Below are positions 44,112 to 52,969 of a stretch of DNA of 64,000 nt, piece by piece. The position numbers were made by a program, and so were the translations under genes. The DNA is from CALBPI01 sp963922335 (GTDB taxonomy: Bacteria > Pseudomonadota > Gammaproteobacteria > Steroidobacterales > Woeseiaceae). The stretch is taken from the NCBI GenBank assembly GCA_963922335.1, contig CAWUIB010000001.1, positions 124,001-188,000 on the forward strand, given 5' to 3'. Every line of letters starts with the position of its first letter. Positions within the stretch are counted from its first letter, which is position 1. The notes below the pieces were generated by a model, which searched no databases, had not been told where the DNA came from, and saw only the letters and a program-made list of their open reading frames with translations.

Positions 44112-45026
44112 GTGAGCGAGTTCGACCTGATCCAACAGCACTTCGCGGGACATCACAACGGTGCGCGACTTGGTGTCGGCGATGACGCCGCTTTGTTTGA
44201 CGTCGGTGGCACAACGCTGGCGGTTGCGACCGACACACTTGTCGTTGACGTGCACTTTCCCGAATCGGCTCCTGCTGAGTCGACGGGGCACAGAGCTCTT
44301 GCAGTCAACTTAAGCGATCTCGCATCAATGGGGGCAACGCCTCGGTGGATGACACTTGCGCTCACGCTGCCCGAGTACAGCGCCGATTGGGTCTCCGCAT
44401 TTTCGTCTGGCCTTCTTTCGCTCGCCGAGCGTTTCGACGTGGGGCTGATCGGCGGGGACACGACGCGTGGCCCGCTCACCATTTCCGTGACGGTATTTGG
44501 CGAGGTCGATGGCGCGCTCCAGCGCTCGGGTGCGCGCGTCGGTGATCAGATATGGATCGGCGGTCAGCCAGGGGATGCAGCGGGTGGTTTGGCTTGCTGG
44601 CCTCGTCGTGGCGCTGCCGATGCGAGTGTCGATGAGTTGATTAGCGCTTTTCTGTATCCGCAACCTCAGGTTGAACTGGGCCAGAGTCTGGTCAGTCGCG
44701 CGAATGCGGCGATCGACGTTTCCGACGGTCTGGTCGCCGATCTTGGGCATATTTGTAACGCCAGTGGTTGCGGCGCGGTCATACACACTGAGCGTCTGCC
44801 GCTCTCCGATTCGCTAGTGTCGACCGTCGGTCGCGAGCGCGCTGAGCAATTAGCGTTGGCAGGTGGTGACGATTATGTGTTGCTGTTCACGGCCCCTGCC
44901 GAGTCGCAGTTCTCGAACTGCAGTGTGATTGGCAACATCGTTGCAGGCGACGGCGTTGAAGTTCGGCGCGAGGGTTTAGCAATTAGTCTCGACAGCGTGG
45001 GTTATGAACACTTCCGCGTCTCCTAA
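44112..45026 (+). CDS. thiL: Thiamine-monophosphate kinase ThiL (GTG start)
   Basis: ATP-dependent kinase that makes thiamine diphosphate (304 aa). Typical stretches are FDLIQQHF at the start, GVGDDAALF, ATDTLVVDVHFP, ALAVNLSDLASMGATP, GLIGGDTTRG and DVSDGLVADLGH. The GTG at 44112 matches the family N-terminus (M-x-EFDLI) and has GAGGTGA about 8 nt upstream; the alternative at 44100 is less likely. Its end overlaps pgpA by 23 bp. Confidence 0.95.
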   Translation: MSEFDLIQQHFAGHHNGARLGVGDDAALFDVGGTTLAVATDTLVVDVHFPESAPAESTGHRALAVNLSDLASMGATPRWMTLALTLPEYSADWVSAFSSGLLSLAERFDVGLIGGDTTRGPLTISVTVFGEVDGALQRSGARVGDQIWIGGQPGDAAGGLACWPRRGAADASVDELISAFLYPQPQVELGQSLVSRANAAIDVSDGLVADLGHICNASGCGAVIHTERLPLSDSLVSTVGRERAEQLALAGGDDYVLLFTAPAESQFSNCSVIGNIVAGDGVEVRREGLAISLDSVGYEHFRVS

Positions 45027-45510
45027 ACATACAGCGCCGGCCGCGAGTGTCGTCTTCGGCGATCCTGTGCACTTGCTTGCATTTGGCTTTGGCGCTGGAC
45101 TTGCGCCAAATGCGCCAGGCACCGCCGGGAGCATCTGGGGTGTGTTACTGGCGTTCGCAACAGCAAGCTGGATGTGGCAGTACGAGTTAGCGCTTGCCGT
45201 CTTCCTTATCCTCGTTGGCATTCCTATCTGTGGCGCGAGCGCTCGCAAGCTAGGCGTACACGATCACGGCGGTATCGTCTGGGATGAGATCGCTGGCGCT
45301 TACCTGATTTTCCTACCCATTCCACGCACCTGGCCCTGGCTGATTGCGGGGTTCGTCACGTTTCGGATTCTGGATATTGTTAAGCCCTGGCCGATAAGAG
45401 AACTGGATCACAGACTCCACGGCGGGCTGGGAATTATGCTCGATGACGTTCTGGCTGCTCTGATTGGCGCGGCCATATTGGCAATGATTTCAGGGTGGTT
45501 AGTGCCCTGA
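45004..45510 (+). CDS. pgpA: Phosphatidylglycerophosphatase A PgpA
   Basis: Inner-membrane phosphatase that completes phosphatidylglycerol synthesis (168 aa). About four hydrophobic segments; signature stretches are FGFGAGLAPNAPGTAGS, DHGGIVWDEIAGAY and ILDDV-type LDDVLAALIGA. It overlaps thiL, as in many relatives. The 12 nt after it separate it from a kinase gene that is not part of the usual operon. Confidence 0.95.
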   Translation: MNTSASPKHTAPAASVVFGDPVHLLAFGFGAGLAPNAPGTAGSIWGVLLAFATASWMWQYELALAVFLILVGIPICGASARKLGVHDHGGIVWDEIAGAYLIFLPIPRTWPWLIAGFVTFRILDIVKPWPIRELDHRLHGGLGIMLDDVLAALIGAAILAMISGWLVP

Positions 45511-45522
45511 GCTGAGGGGCAC

Positions 45523-46830
45523 ATGGCAACTACCGCGGCCAATTCCATTCGGGATAATGAGATCCCGGAGAAGTTCGGCAAATACGTGATCGTTAACGAA
45601 GTGGGCAAGGGCAGCACGGGCACCGTGTACCTGTCTCACGACCCCTATTATCGTCGCGACGTCGCCATCAAGGTCTACAACATCGGGTCGGAAGACGACG
45701 AGGCAGAGCGTGCGCGCGTGACTCGCAAGATGTTCTTCAACGAGGCGCACATGGTCGGGATGTTGCAGCACCCGAACATTCTGCCGATCTATGATGCCGG
45801 TGAGGAGAGCGGCAAGTACTACGTCGTCACTGAGCACATTCATGGTGCCAGAACGCTAGCGTCTTACTGCAAGCCAGACCGGCTGCTGCCGGTGGATGAC
45901 GTGATCGAGATCATCTACAAGACCGCGAAAGCGCTTCACTACGCGCATGGGCGCGGCGTAATTCACCGTGATATCAAGCCCAGCAATATCATGCTGACGA
46001 TGGACAATGACGTTCGAGTGATCGATTTCGGAATTGCGATCATCAAGGACGCCGAGGTGTCTCGTATCGAAGGTATCGCCGGTTCGCCGAGCTATATGTC
46101 TCCCGAACAGGTACAAAGCGAAGAGCTAAGCAATCGTTCGGATTTGTACTCACTGGGTGCTGTCATGTATGAGCTCCTGACCGGCTTCCGTCCGTTCCGC
46201 GCCGGCAACTTGTCGAAGCTCCTGCACCAGATCGTGTTCGCAACGCCACCGCCAATTCATCGTTATCGAGAAGATGTTCCGGATGAACTTGAGAATATCG
46301 TCGCTGTTCTTTTGCAGAAGTCTCCAGAGAAGCGCTACGCCAACGGCCTTGCGCTCGCTGCGGAGTTAACTCAGGTCTATCAGACGCTGCGAGCCAAAGC
46401 GGATCAGTTCGACAATCAGGAGCACTTCGACCTGTTACGTCGGCTGAGTTTTTTCCACGATTTCTCACATGCTGAAATCTGGGAGGTGCTGCGCGCAGGG
46501 GAGATCAGCGAATACGAAGCGGGCGATGAAATCGTCCGTGAGGGTGAGATCGATGATCGTTTCTACATCATCGTCACGGGAGAGGCGGATGTCGTTGCCG
46601 GTGGCGATGCTGTCGGCGAACTGGGGCGCGGCGACTGTTTTGGTGAGTCGAGCTATCTGTCCGAAGCCAAGCGCAATGCATCCATTCGCGCCAGAACACC
46701 GGTGAACTTGCTGCGTGTCAGTGCGACCTTGATGGAGCAGGTTTCGTCCAGCTGTCAGTTGCGCTTCAACAAGGTATTCCTGCGCTCACTGATCGAGCGG
46801 CTACAACGCGCCGGCGGTCCGAGAACCTAG
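45523..46830 (+). CDS. Ser/Thr protein kinase fused to cNMP-binding domain
   Basis: A 435-residue Hanks-type kinase. Catalytic marks are GKGSTGTVYLS (P-loop), VAIKVYN, HRDIKPSN (loop), IDFGIAI (DFG), SPEQ in the APE position and RSDLYSLG. A cyclic-nucleotide-binding beta-roll follows (DEIVREGEIDDRFYIIVTGEAD, GDCFGESSYLS; residues ~315-420). There is no transmembrane helix, so it is cytoplasmic. It stands 12 nt after pgpA, an unusual extension of the rib-nusB-thiL-pgpA run. A possible regulatory link with the FHA protein at 30245-31486 is inference. Confidence 0.92.
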   Translation: MATTAANSIRDNEIPEKFGKYVIVNEVGKGSTGTVYLSHDPYYRRDVAIKVYNIGSEDDEAERARVTRKMFFNEAHMVGMLQHPNILPIYDAGEESGKYYVVTEHIHGARTLASYCKPDRLLPVDDVIEIIYKTAKALHYAHGRGVIHRDIKPSNIMLTMDNDVRVIDFGIAIIKDAEVSRIEGIAGSPSYMSPEQVQSEELSNRSDLYSLGAVMYELLTGFRPFRAGNLSKLLHQIVFATPPPIHRYREDVPDELENIVAVLLQKSPEKRYANGLALAAELTQVYQTLRAKADQFDNQEHFDLLRRLSFFHDFSHAEIWEVLRAGEISEYEAGDEIVREGEIDDRFYIIVTGEADVVAGGDAVGELGRGDCFGESSYLSEAKRNASIRARTPVNLLRVSATLMEQVSSSCQLRFNKVFLRSLIERLQRAGGPRT

Positions 46831-46843
46831 AGACAGGATAGGG

Positions 46844-47077
46844 CTAATCCTCATTTGCCTCGAAAGGCACTGCGTCATCATCGATACCCGCATCGGCGAG
46901 TAGCATATCGACCTTCTGCTCCGCGGCGCCCAGCGCTGTTTGGCAATCCCGAGTCAGCTTAACGCCGCGCTCGAACCGCTTCATCGCGTCGTCGAGCGAC
47001 AGCTCACCGGTTTCCAGCTCACCTACGATAGTTTCGAGCTCCTCGAGTGCTTGCTCGAGATCGAGTTTCTTTGCCAA
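46844..47077 (-). CDS. xseB: Exodeoxyribonuclease VII small subunit XseB (TTG start)
   Basis: Small helical subunit of exonuclease VII (77 aa). The body ALEELETIVGELETGELSLDDAMKRFERGVKL is diagnostic, shown here in part: LEELETIVGELETGELSLDD. I take the TTG at 47077 because it gives the family start (MAKKLDLEQALEE) and has GGGGA 6-7 nt before it; a TTG at 47116 is the alternative. In most gammaproteobacteria xseB precedes ispA and dxs; neither is here, so it stands alone. Confidence 0.92.
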   Translation of the reverse strand: MAKKLDLEQALEELETIVGELETGELSLDDAMKRFERGVKLTRDCQTALGAAEQKVDMLLADAGIDDDAVPFEANED

Positions 47078-47247
47078 TGTATTTCCCCAGTCGCGTACGG
47101 CGCGAAGTGTAGCCAAAAGGCGGCAAATTTGCCTGATTTGCGGTGTCGAACCTGCGTTGATCTGTGGAAACTGAGTATTGGCTGGTCGTGCATGCCGCGG
47201 CTGCTATCATTGGCCGTTGTCCCGGTCTCCAGGTAAGCAAGAAGGTT

Positions 47248-48804
47248 ATGGTCAAGGATATCGTTATCGTCGGTGGTGGCAGCGCAGGCTGGATGACTGC
47301 GGCCGCGCTCGCTAATCAGCTCAAGGGCGTAAATATCTCGCTGATCGAATCAAGCGACATCCCGATCATCGGGGTCGGCGAGTCGACGATCGTGCCGATG
47401 GTCGACTACATGCGCAACCTCGGACTCGAAGAGGCGGACTGGATGCCGCACGTGAATGCGACTTACAAGAGCGCGATTCGCTTCAACGACTTTTACGAGA
47501 AGGGACACGGCTACTTCTACACCTTCGAGCCGATGCAGCAGGTGGAAGGTCGTCCGATCAACCGCTATTGGCAGAATCACTACTTGAATGATCCAGCCAA
47601 CGTGGATCGTATGTCCTTTTACGACTACTGCTTTGTCACTCCGGATGTCTTGAACCGGGGTGGCACGATCCGCTCCCTGATGCCTGCCGGGCCGTCCTAC
47701 CACGTTGACGCGGGATTGTTGGGAGACTTTCTGGCCAAGTACTCCCTGGAGCGAGGCGTCACCCGCATCATCGACACCATCACCGGCGTTGAACTGAACG
47801 AACACGGCGGTATTGGCACACTCCATCGGGAGAACGGCGAGTCGATCACGGCGGATCTGTTCGTGGACTGCACCGGCTTTAGCTCAATGTTGCTCGGCAA
47901 GACTCTGGAAGAGCCTTTCGAGGAGTACTACGACTATCTCTTCAACACCCACGCGGTTGCACTGCGTTTTCCGTACGAATCGCCTGAGAAGGAGATGATC
48001 TCCTACACGAACTGCACAGCGCAGTCTGCAGGTTGGATTTGGGAGGTGCCGCTGTTCTCGAGACGCGGTTCCGGTTATGTCTACTGCGACCGATACATCT
48101 CCGCGGATGAGGCGGAGGCGGAATTCCGTCGGTACCTCGGCGAGGATCGTGTGAAGGACCTCGACGCTCGACATATCAAGATTCGTGTCGGTAAGCACGA
48201 GCGGGTCTGGGCGAAAAACTGCGTCGCGATTGGACTGGCTGCTGGCTTCCTTGAGCCGCTGGAATCGACGGGACTATTTGCCGTGCAGTTGCAGGCGGAA
48301 ACGTTGGCCAGAATGCTCAGTGGTGGTCGCAACGACTACAACGTTGGCGACGTGACGATGTATAACAGAATTGTCACCGATTTCTTCGAAAACGTTCGTG
48401 ACTTCCTTTGCGCGCATTACATGTTGACCGCTCGTGAAGATACGCCTTACTGGCGCGACGTAAAATACGGTATGAAGGTCTCTGATCAACTGGCTGAAAT
48501 TCTGCGTTATGCACGATTGACCTTTGTTGATGCGCCCGTGGTACGACAGATCTTTCGACCGACGTTTGCGGATTACAGCTTCACCGACGGTTGGGAAGCG
48601 GTGCTGATCGGTATGAATCACATGCCGATCAACTACGGTCAATTCCGTGGTGGCGCAGGACCGTTCGAACCTGCGATCACGAACAACCTTCCCAAGGCGA
48701 AGCTGTTCCAGCAGGAAATGTCTGCCTACAAACAGCAGGAAATCGGTAAACTTCCGTCTCATTACGACTACCTGCGCGCCAACATCCATACCGAGGCGAG
48801 CTAG
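47248..48804 (+). CDS. Flavin-dependent tryptophan-halogenase-type enzyme
   Basis: A 518-aa FADH2-dependent halogenase (tryptophan 7-halogenase family). Marks are the FAD motif IVGGGSAGWMTAAAL, catalytic Lys74 (ATYKSAIRF), the halogenase motif WIWEVP (263-268; usual W-x-W-x-IP) and the EPLESTG region (E339-S340) that in PrnA holds the second catalytic residue and chloride site. ATG 47248 has AGAAGG just before it. It needs reduced flavin from a separate reductase. No biosynthetic cluster, TonB receptor or flavin reductase is adjacent, so the substrate is unknown. Confidence 0.92.
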   Translation: MVKDIVIVGGGSAGWMTAAALANQLKGVNISLIESSDIPIIGVGESTIVPMVDYMRNLGLEEADWMPHVNATYKSAIRFNDFYEKGHGYFYTFEPMQQVEGRPINRYWQNHYLNDPANVDRMSFYDYCFVTPDVLNRGGTIRSLMPAGPSYHVDAGLLGDFLAKYSLERGVTRIIDTITGVELNEHGGIGTLHRENGESITADLFVDCTGFSSMLLGKTLEEPFEEYYDYLFNTHAVALRFPYESPEKEMISYTNCTAQSAGWIWEVPLFSRRGSGYVYCDRYISADEAEAEFRRYLGEDRVKDLDARHIKIRVGKHERVWAKNCVAIGLAAGFLEPLESTGLFAVQLQAETLARMLSGGRNDYNVGDVTMYNRIVTDFFENVRDFLCAHYMLTAREDTPYWRDVKYGMKVSDQLAEILRYARLTFVDAPVVRQIFRPTFADYSFTDGWEAVLIGMNHMPINYGQFRGGAGPFEPAITNNLPKAKLFQQEMSAYKQQEIGKLPSHYDYLRANIHTEAS

Positions 48805-48827
48805 ATACCACCGCAGTGGAAGGCTGA

Positions 48828-50714
48828 ATGAGCAAAACCTACAACGCCGCTGACATTGAAGTCCTCAGCGGCCTTGAGCCTGTGCGCCGTCGCCCAGGCA
48901 TGTATACGGATACAGCACGCCCGAATCACCTCGCTCACGAAGTTATAGACAACAGTGTTGATGAGGCGCTTGGCAAGCATTGCGATCGCATCGATGTCAT
49001 CTTGCACAAGGACGGTTCGTTGGAGGTCTCGGACAACGGGCGCGGCATGCCCGTGGACATCCATCCGAAGGAAAAGATCCCTGGCGTTGAGCTGATCCTC
49101 ACTCGGCTACACGCCGGCGGCAAATTCTCGAGCGACAACTATCAGTTCTCCGGTGGTTTGCACGGCGTTGGAGTCTCGGTGGTGAACGCGCTATCGGAGC
49201 AGCTCGAGGTTTGGATCAAGCGCGGTGGTCAGAAGCACTACATTGCGTTTTCCGGCGGCAAACGAACGAAAGCGTTGAAGGTGGTCGACAAGGTCGGCAA
49301 AGCGAACACTGGCACAACAGTGAAGTTTCTGCCTGACGCCCAGTATTTCGATTCGGCAAAATTCTCGATCTCGCGCCTGCGCCATACGCTTCGCGCGAAG
49401 GCGGTGTTGTGCCCTGGTCTGAGAGTCTCGTTCAAAGAGGCTAAAACCGGGGAAGAGACGGTCTGGCACTACGAGGGCGGGCTCGAGGAGTATTTGCTGG
49501 AAGCGATTGGTGAGGGCCCTGTGCTGCCGGCCGAAACGCTCTCTGGCAGCGTCGCGGAGGCAAATGCCGGGATCGACTGGGCGGTCGGCTGGTTACCGGA
49601 TGATCGACCGCTGGTGGGCGAAAGTTACGTTAACCTGATTCCCACAGCGCAGGGCGGCACGCATGTGAATGGATTGCGAACCGGACTGACAGAAGCGATT
49701 CGTGACTTCTGTGAGTTTCGCAATATTTTGCCGCGTGGTGTGAAGCTTGCGCCTGACGACGTCTGGGATCGCGTGAGTTACGTCGTTTCTGTGAAGCTGG
49801 AAGATCCTCAGTTCTCCGGGCAGACCAAGGAACGGCTGTCGACGCGAGAGGCGGCCGGGTTTGTCACCGGTGTGGTCAAAGATGCGTTTGCGCTGTGGTT
49901 AAACCAGCATCCGGATGCCGGAGAGCAGATCGCTCAAATTGCGATCGCCAAAGCCCAGCAGCGGTTGAAAGCGGCCAAGAAGGTCGTACGCAAGAAAGTG
50001 GTGGGAGGACCGGCGCTTCCCGGCAAGTTGGCGGATTGTGCCGCCCAGGAACCCGAGCGAAGTGAGCTGTTTCTGGTCGAAGGTGATTCCGCCGGCGGTT
50101 CTGCGAAGCAGGCGCGGGACCGGGAAACTCAGGCGATCATGCCGTTGCGCGGCAAAATCTTGAACACCTGGGAGGTGGAGACGGGTCAGATCCTGGCCTC
50201 GCAAGAGGTGCACGACATCAGTGTTGCTCTGGGCGTCGATCCCGGCGCAACCGATACCTCCACACTGCGCTACCACAAGGTTTGTATTCTCGCGGACGCG
50301 GACTCGGATGGCGCGCATATCGCGACTCTGCTGTGCGCGTTGTTCCTGAGACATTTCCGACCGCTGGTCGCGGCGGGCCACATCTATGTTGCGATGCCGC
50401 CGCTGTATCGAATTGATGTCGCGAAAGAGGTCTTCTATGCGCTGGATGAGGCCGAGCGCCAGTCCATTATCGACAGTCTTCCGGCAGAGAAGCGACGGGC
50501 GAAAGTTACCGTGACACGCTTCAAGGGGTTGGGGGAGATGAGTCCCGGGCAATTGCGAGAGACGACAATGAATCCGGACACGCGACGTTTGGTGCGCCTG
50601 ACGATCGAGGCCGATGCCGACACCGACAGTACGCTAGATATGCTTCTTAGCAAAAAGCGCGCTTCTGATCGGCGGTCATGGCTCGAGTCGAGCGGTAACC
50701 TCGCCGATGTCTGA
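48828..50714 (+). CDS. parE: DNA topoisomerase IV subunit B ParE
   Basis: ATPase subunit of topoisomerase IV, which unlinks daughter chromosomes (628 aa). GHKL ATPase motifs are EVIDNSVDEAL, DNGRGMPVD and GLHGVGVSVVNAL; the TOPRIM domain has EGDSAGGSAKQ and DADSDG. It precedes parC by 11 nt. Confidence 0.98.
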   Translation: MSKTYNAADIEVLSGLEPVRRRPGMYTDTARPNHLAHEVIDNSVDEALGKHCDRIDVILHKDGSLEVSDNGRGMPVDIHPKEKIPGVELILTRLHAGGKFSSDNYQFSGGLHGVGVSVVNALSEQLEVWIKRGGQKHYIAFSGGKRTKALKVVDKVGKANTGTTVKFLPDAQYFDSAKFSISRLRHTLRAKAVLCPGLRVSFKEAKTGEETVWHYEGGLEEYLLEAIGEGPVLPAETLSGSVAEANAGIDWAVGWLPDDRPLVGESYVNLIPTAQGGTHVNGLRTGLTEAIRDFCEFRNILPRGVKLAPDDVWDRVSYVVSVKLEDPQFSGQTKERLSTREAAGFVTGVVKDAFALWLNQHPDAGEQIAQIAIAKAQQRLKAAKKVVRKKVVGGPALPGKLADCAAQEPERSELFLVEGDSAGGSAKQARDRETQAIMPLRGKILNTWEVETGQILASQEVHDISVALGVDPGATDTSTLRYHKVCILADADSDGAHIATLLCALFLRHFRPLVAAGHIYVAMPPLYRIDVAKEVFYALDEAERQSIIDSLPAEKRRAKVTVTRFKGLGEMSPGQLRETTMNPDTRRLVRLTIEADADTDSTLDMLLSKKRASDRRSWLESSGNLADV

Positions 50715-50725
50715 AGGATAGACCG

Positions 50726-52969
50726 ATGCAGGACGAACTGAACTTCGAAGGGATCGAGCAACTGGCGTTGCGCGACTATACAGAGAAGGCATACCTCGAT
50801 TATTCGATGTACGTGATCCTCGATCGCGCTTTGCCTCATATCGGCGATGGTTTGAAGCCGGTACAACGTCGCATCGTCTACGCGATGAGCGAGTTGAATC
50901 TTGGCGCGCGAGCCAAGCCGAAGAAGTCGGCTCGCACGGTGGGTGATGTGATCGGCAAGTTCCATCCGCACGGCGATTCCGCATGTTATGAAGCGATGGT
51001 GTTAATGGCGCAGCCGTTCTCCTACCGCTATCCCTTGGTGTTTGGGCAAGGCAACTGGGGTTCGCCGGATGACCCCAAGTCATTCGCCGCGATGCGCTAC
51101 ACCGAGGCCAAATTGCAGGCCTACGCAACGACGCTTCTCAGCGAGTTGGGGCAGGGTACAGTCGATTGGCAGCCCAATTTCGACGGCACTATCGACGAAC
51201 CCGTTGTACTACCCGCGCGACTCCCGAATCTGTTGCTCAATGGCACAAGCGGAATCGCGGTCGGCATGTCCACCGATATTCCGCCGCACAATCTGCGTGA
51301 AGTCGGGGCGGCGCTGGTGCACCTGATCGAGAATCCGAGAGCGGATGTCGATGAGCTAATCGAACATCTTCCGGGACCCGACTTTCCGACCGGCGGTGAG
51401 ATTGTTTCGCCACGTTCTGATATCGCAAACATCTACAAAACCGGTAACGGAACGCTTCGGGTTCGAGCGGTATGGCATCGCGAAGATGACACAGTCGTGA
51501 TCACCGAGCTGCCGTTCCAGACCTCGGGAGCGAAGGTGGTCGAGCAGGTTTCCGCCCAGCTTCGGAACAAGAAACTACCGATGGTCGAGACGATTCGCGA
51601 TGAATCCGATCACGAGGCGCCGGTCAGGCTGGTGCTCGAACTGAAGTCACGTCGTGTTGAGGTGGAGCCCCTGATGGCACATCTGTTCGCCACCACCTCG
51701 CTGGAGCGAACTGTCAGAGCAAACCTCAACGTCATCAGTCTTGCCGGCACGCCGCGGGTGTTTGATTTGCGAGGGCTGCTGCGTGAGTGGCTGCAATTCC
51801 GCAAAGCCACCGTCGTAAGACGCCTCGAGCACCGTCTGGGTCAGGTCGATGATCGCCTGCACATTCTCGAGGGTCTTCTGATTGCCTATCTCAACATCGA
51901 TGAGGTGATCGCAATCATTCGGGAACATGACGAGCCTCGTCAGGAGCTTATCCAGCGTTTCGCACTCTCGGAGCGACAGGCCGAAGCCATCTTGAATCTC
52001 AGACTGCGCAACCTCGCGAAGCTCGAAGAGATGCGTATTCGCGGTGAGCAGGATGAGCTCGCCAAGGAAAAGCAGGAGATCGAAACGATACTCGGCTCCG
52101 ATGCGCGATTGAAAACGTTGATGAAGCGGGAGATCAAAGCTGACGTCGACGAATATTCGGATGCACGTCGAACCCAAATCGTTGAACGTGAGCCGGCCAA
52201 AGCGTTGGATGAGACCGCTCTGGTTGCGAGCGAACCGGTGACGGTCGTTCTCTCCGAGCGGGGTTGGGCTCGCGCAGCCAAAGGGCATGAGATCGATCCG
52301 GCAGCATTGAACTACAAGGCGGGCGATGGGTACCTCGCGTCGGCGCGCGGCAGAAGCAACCAGACGGCGCTCTTCATGGACAGCACGGGCCGTGTCTACA
52401 GTGTGCTCGCACACGCACTGCCCTCCGCGCGCGGGCAGGGCGAGCCGTTGTCCGGCCATTTCAACCCACCGGACGGTGCGACGTTCCGTGGTGTGCTGTT
52501 TGGCGCGGCAGACTCACGATGGTGTGTGGCTACGAGTGCCGGCTATGGATTCGTCGTCAATACCAGCGCATTGGTGAGTCGGGCTAAGGCTGGCAAGGCC
52601 ATGCTGACAGTGCCAGAGGGCGCCGCCGTATTGGTCCCGCAACCGGTAGGCGAGGGCAGTGGCCATCGCGTTGCTGCGGTCAGCAATATTGGACGGCTTC
52701 TAGTGTTTGATCTGGACGATCTTCCAGAACTGGCGAGAGGGAAAGGCAACAAATTGATGGATATTCCGCGCAAGAAGTTTGTCAGCGGTGAAGAGCACAT
52801 GGTTGCCGTGGCAGTAGTTGCTGAAGGTCAGGCGTTGGTCGTTCATTGTGGCGAGCGCCACATGACGCTCAAAGGTGCCGATCTTGGTCGTTACGTGGGA
52901 ACGCGTGGCAACCGCGGCCAGATGTTGTCGCGCAACTACCGTCGCGTCGATCGGCTGAGCGCGGGCTAG
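50726..52969 (+). CDS. parC: DNA topoisomerase IV subunit A ParC
   Basis: DNA cleavage subunit (747 aa; E. coli 752). The catalytic Tyr125 lies in AMRYTEAKL. The quinolone-resistance region shows the wild-type residues Ser85 and Glu89 (GDSACYEAM). The C-terminal part is the beta-pinwheel that binds DNA. The 3' end overlaps the convergent fimV-like gene by 4 bp. Confidence 0.98.
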   Translation: MQDELNFEGIEQLALRDYTEKAYLDYSMYVILDRALPHIGDGLKPVQRRIVYAMSELNLGARAKPKKSARTVGDVIGKFHPHGDSACYEAMVLMAQPFSYRYPLVFGQGNWGSPDDPKSFAAMRYTEAKLQAYATTLLSELGQGTVDWQPNFDGTIDEPVVLPARLPNLLLNGTSGIAVGMSTDIPPHNLREVGAALVHLIENPRADVDELIEHLPGPDFPTGGEIVSPRSDIANIYKTGNGTLRVRAVWHREDDTVVITELPFQTSGAKVVEQVSAQLRNKKLPMVETIRDESDHEAPVRLVLELKSRRVEVEPLMAHLFATTSLERTVRANLNVISLAGTPRVFDLRGLLREWLQFRKATVVRRLEHRLGQVDDRLHILEGLLIAYLNIDEVIAIIREHDEPRQELIQRFALSERQAEAILNLRLRNLAKLEEMRIRGEQDELAKEKQEIETILGSDARLKTLMKREIKADVDEYSDARRTQIVEREPAKALDETALVASEPVTVVLSERGWARAAKGHEIDPAALNYKAGDGYLASARGRSNQTALFMDSTGRVYSVLAHALPSARGQGEPLSGHFNPPDGATFRGVLFGAADSRWCVATSAGYGFVVNTSALVSRAKAGKAMLTVPEGAAVLVPQPVGEGSGHRVAAVSNIGRLLVFDLDDLPELARGKGNKLMDIPRKKFVSGEEHMVAVAVVAEGQALVVHCGERHMTLKGADLGRYVGTRGNRGQMLSRNYRRVDRLSAG

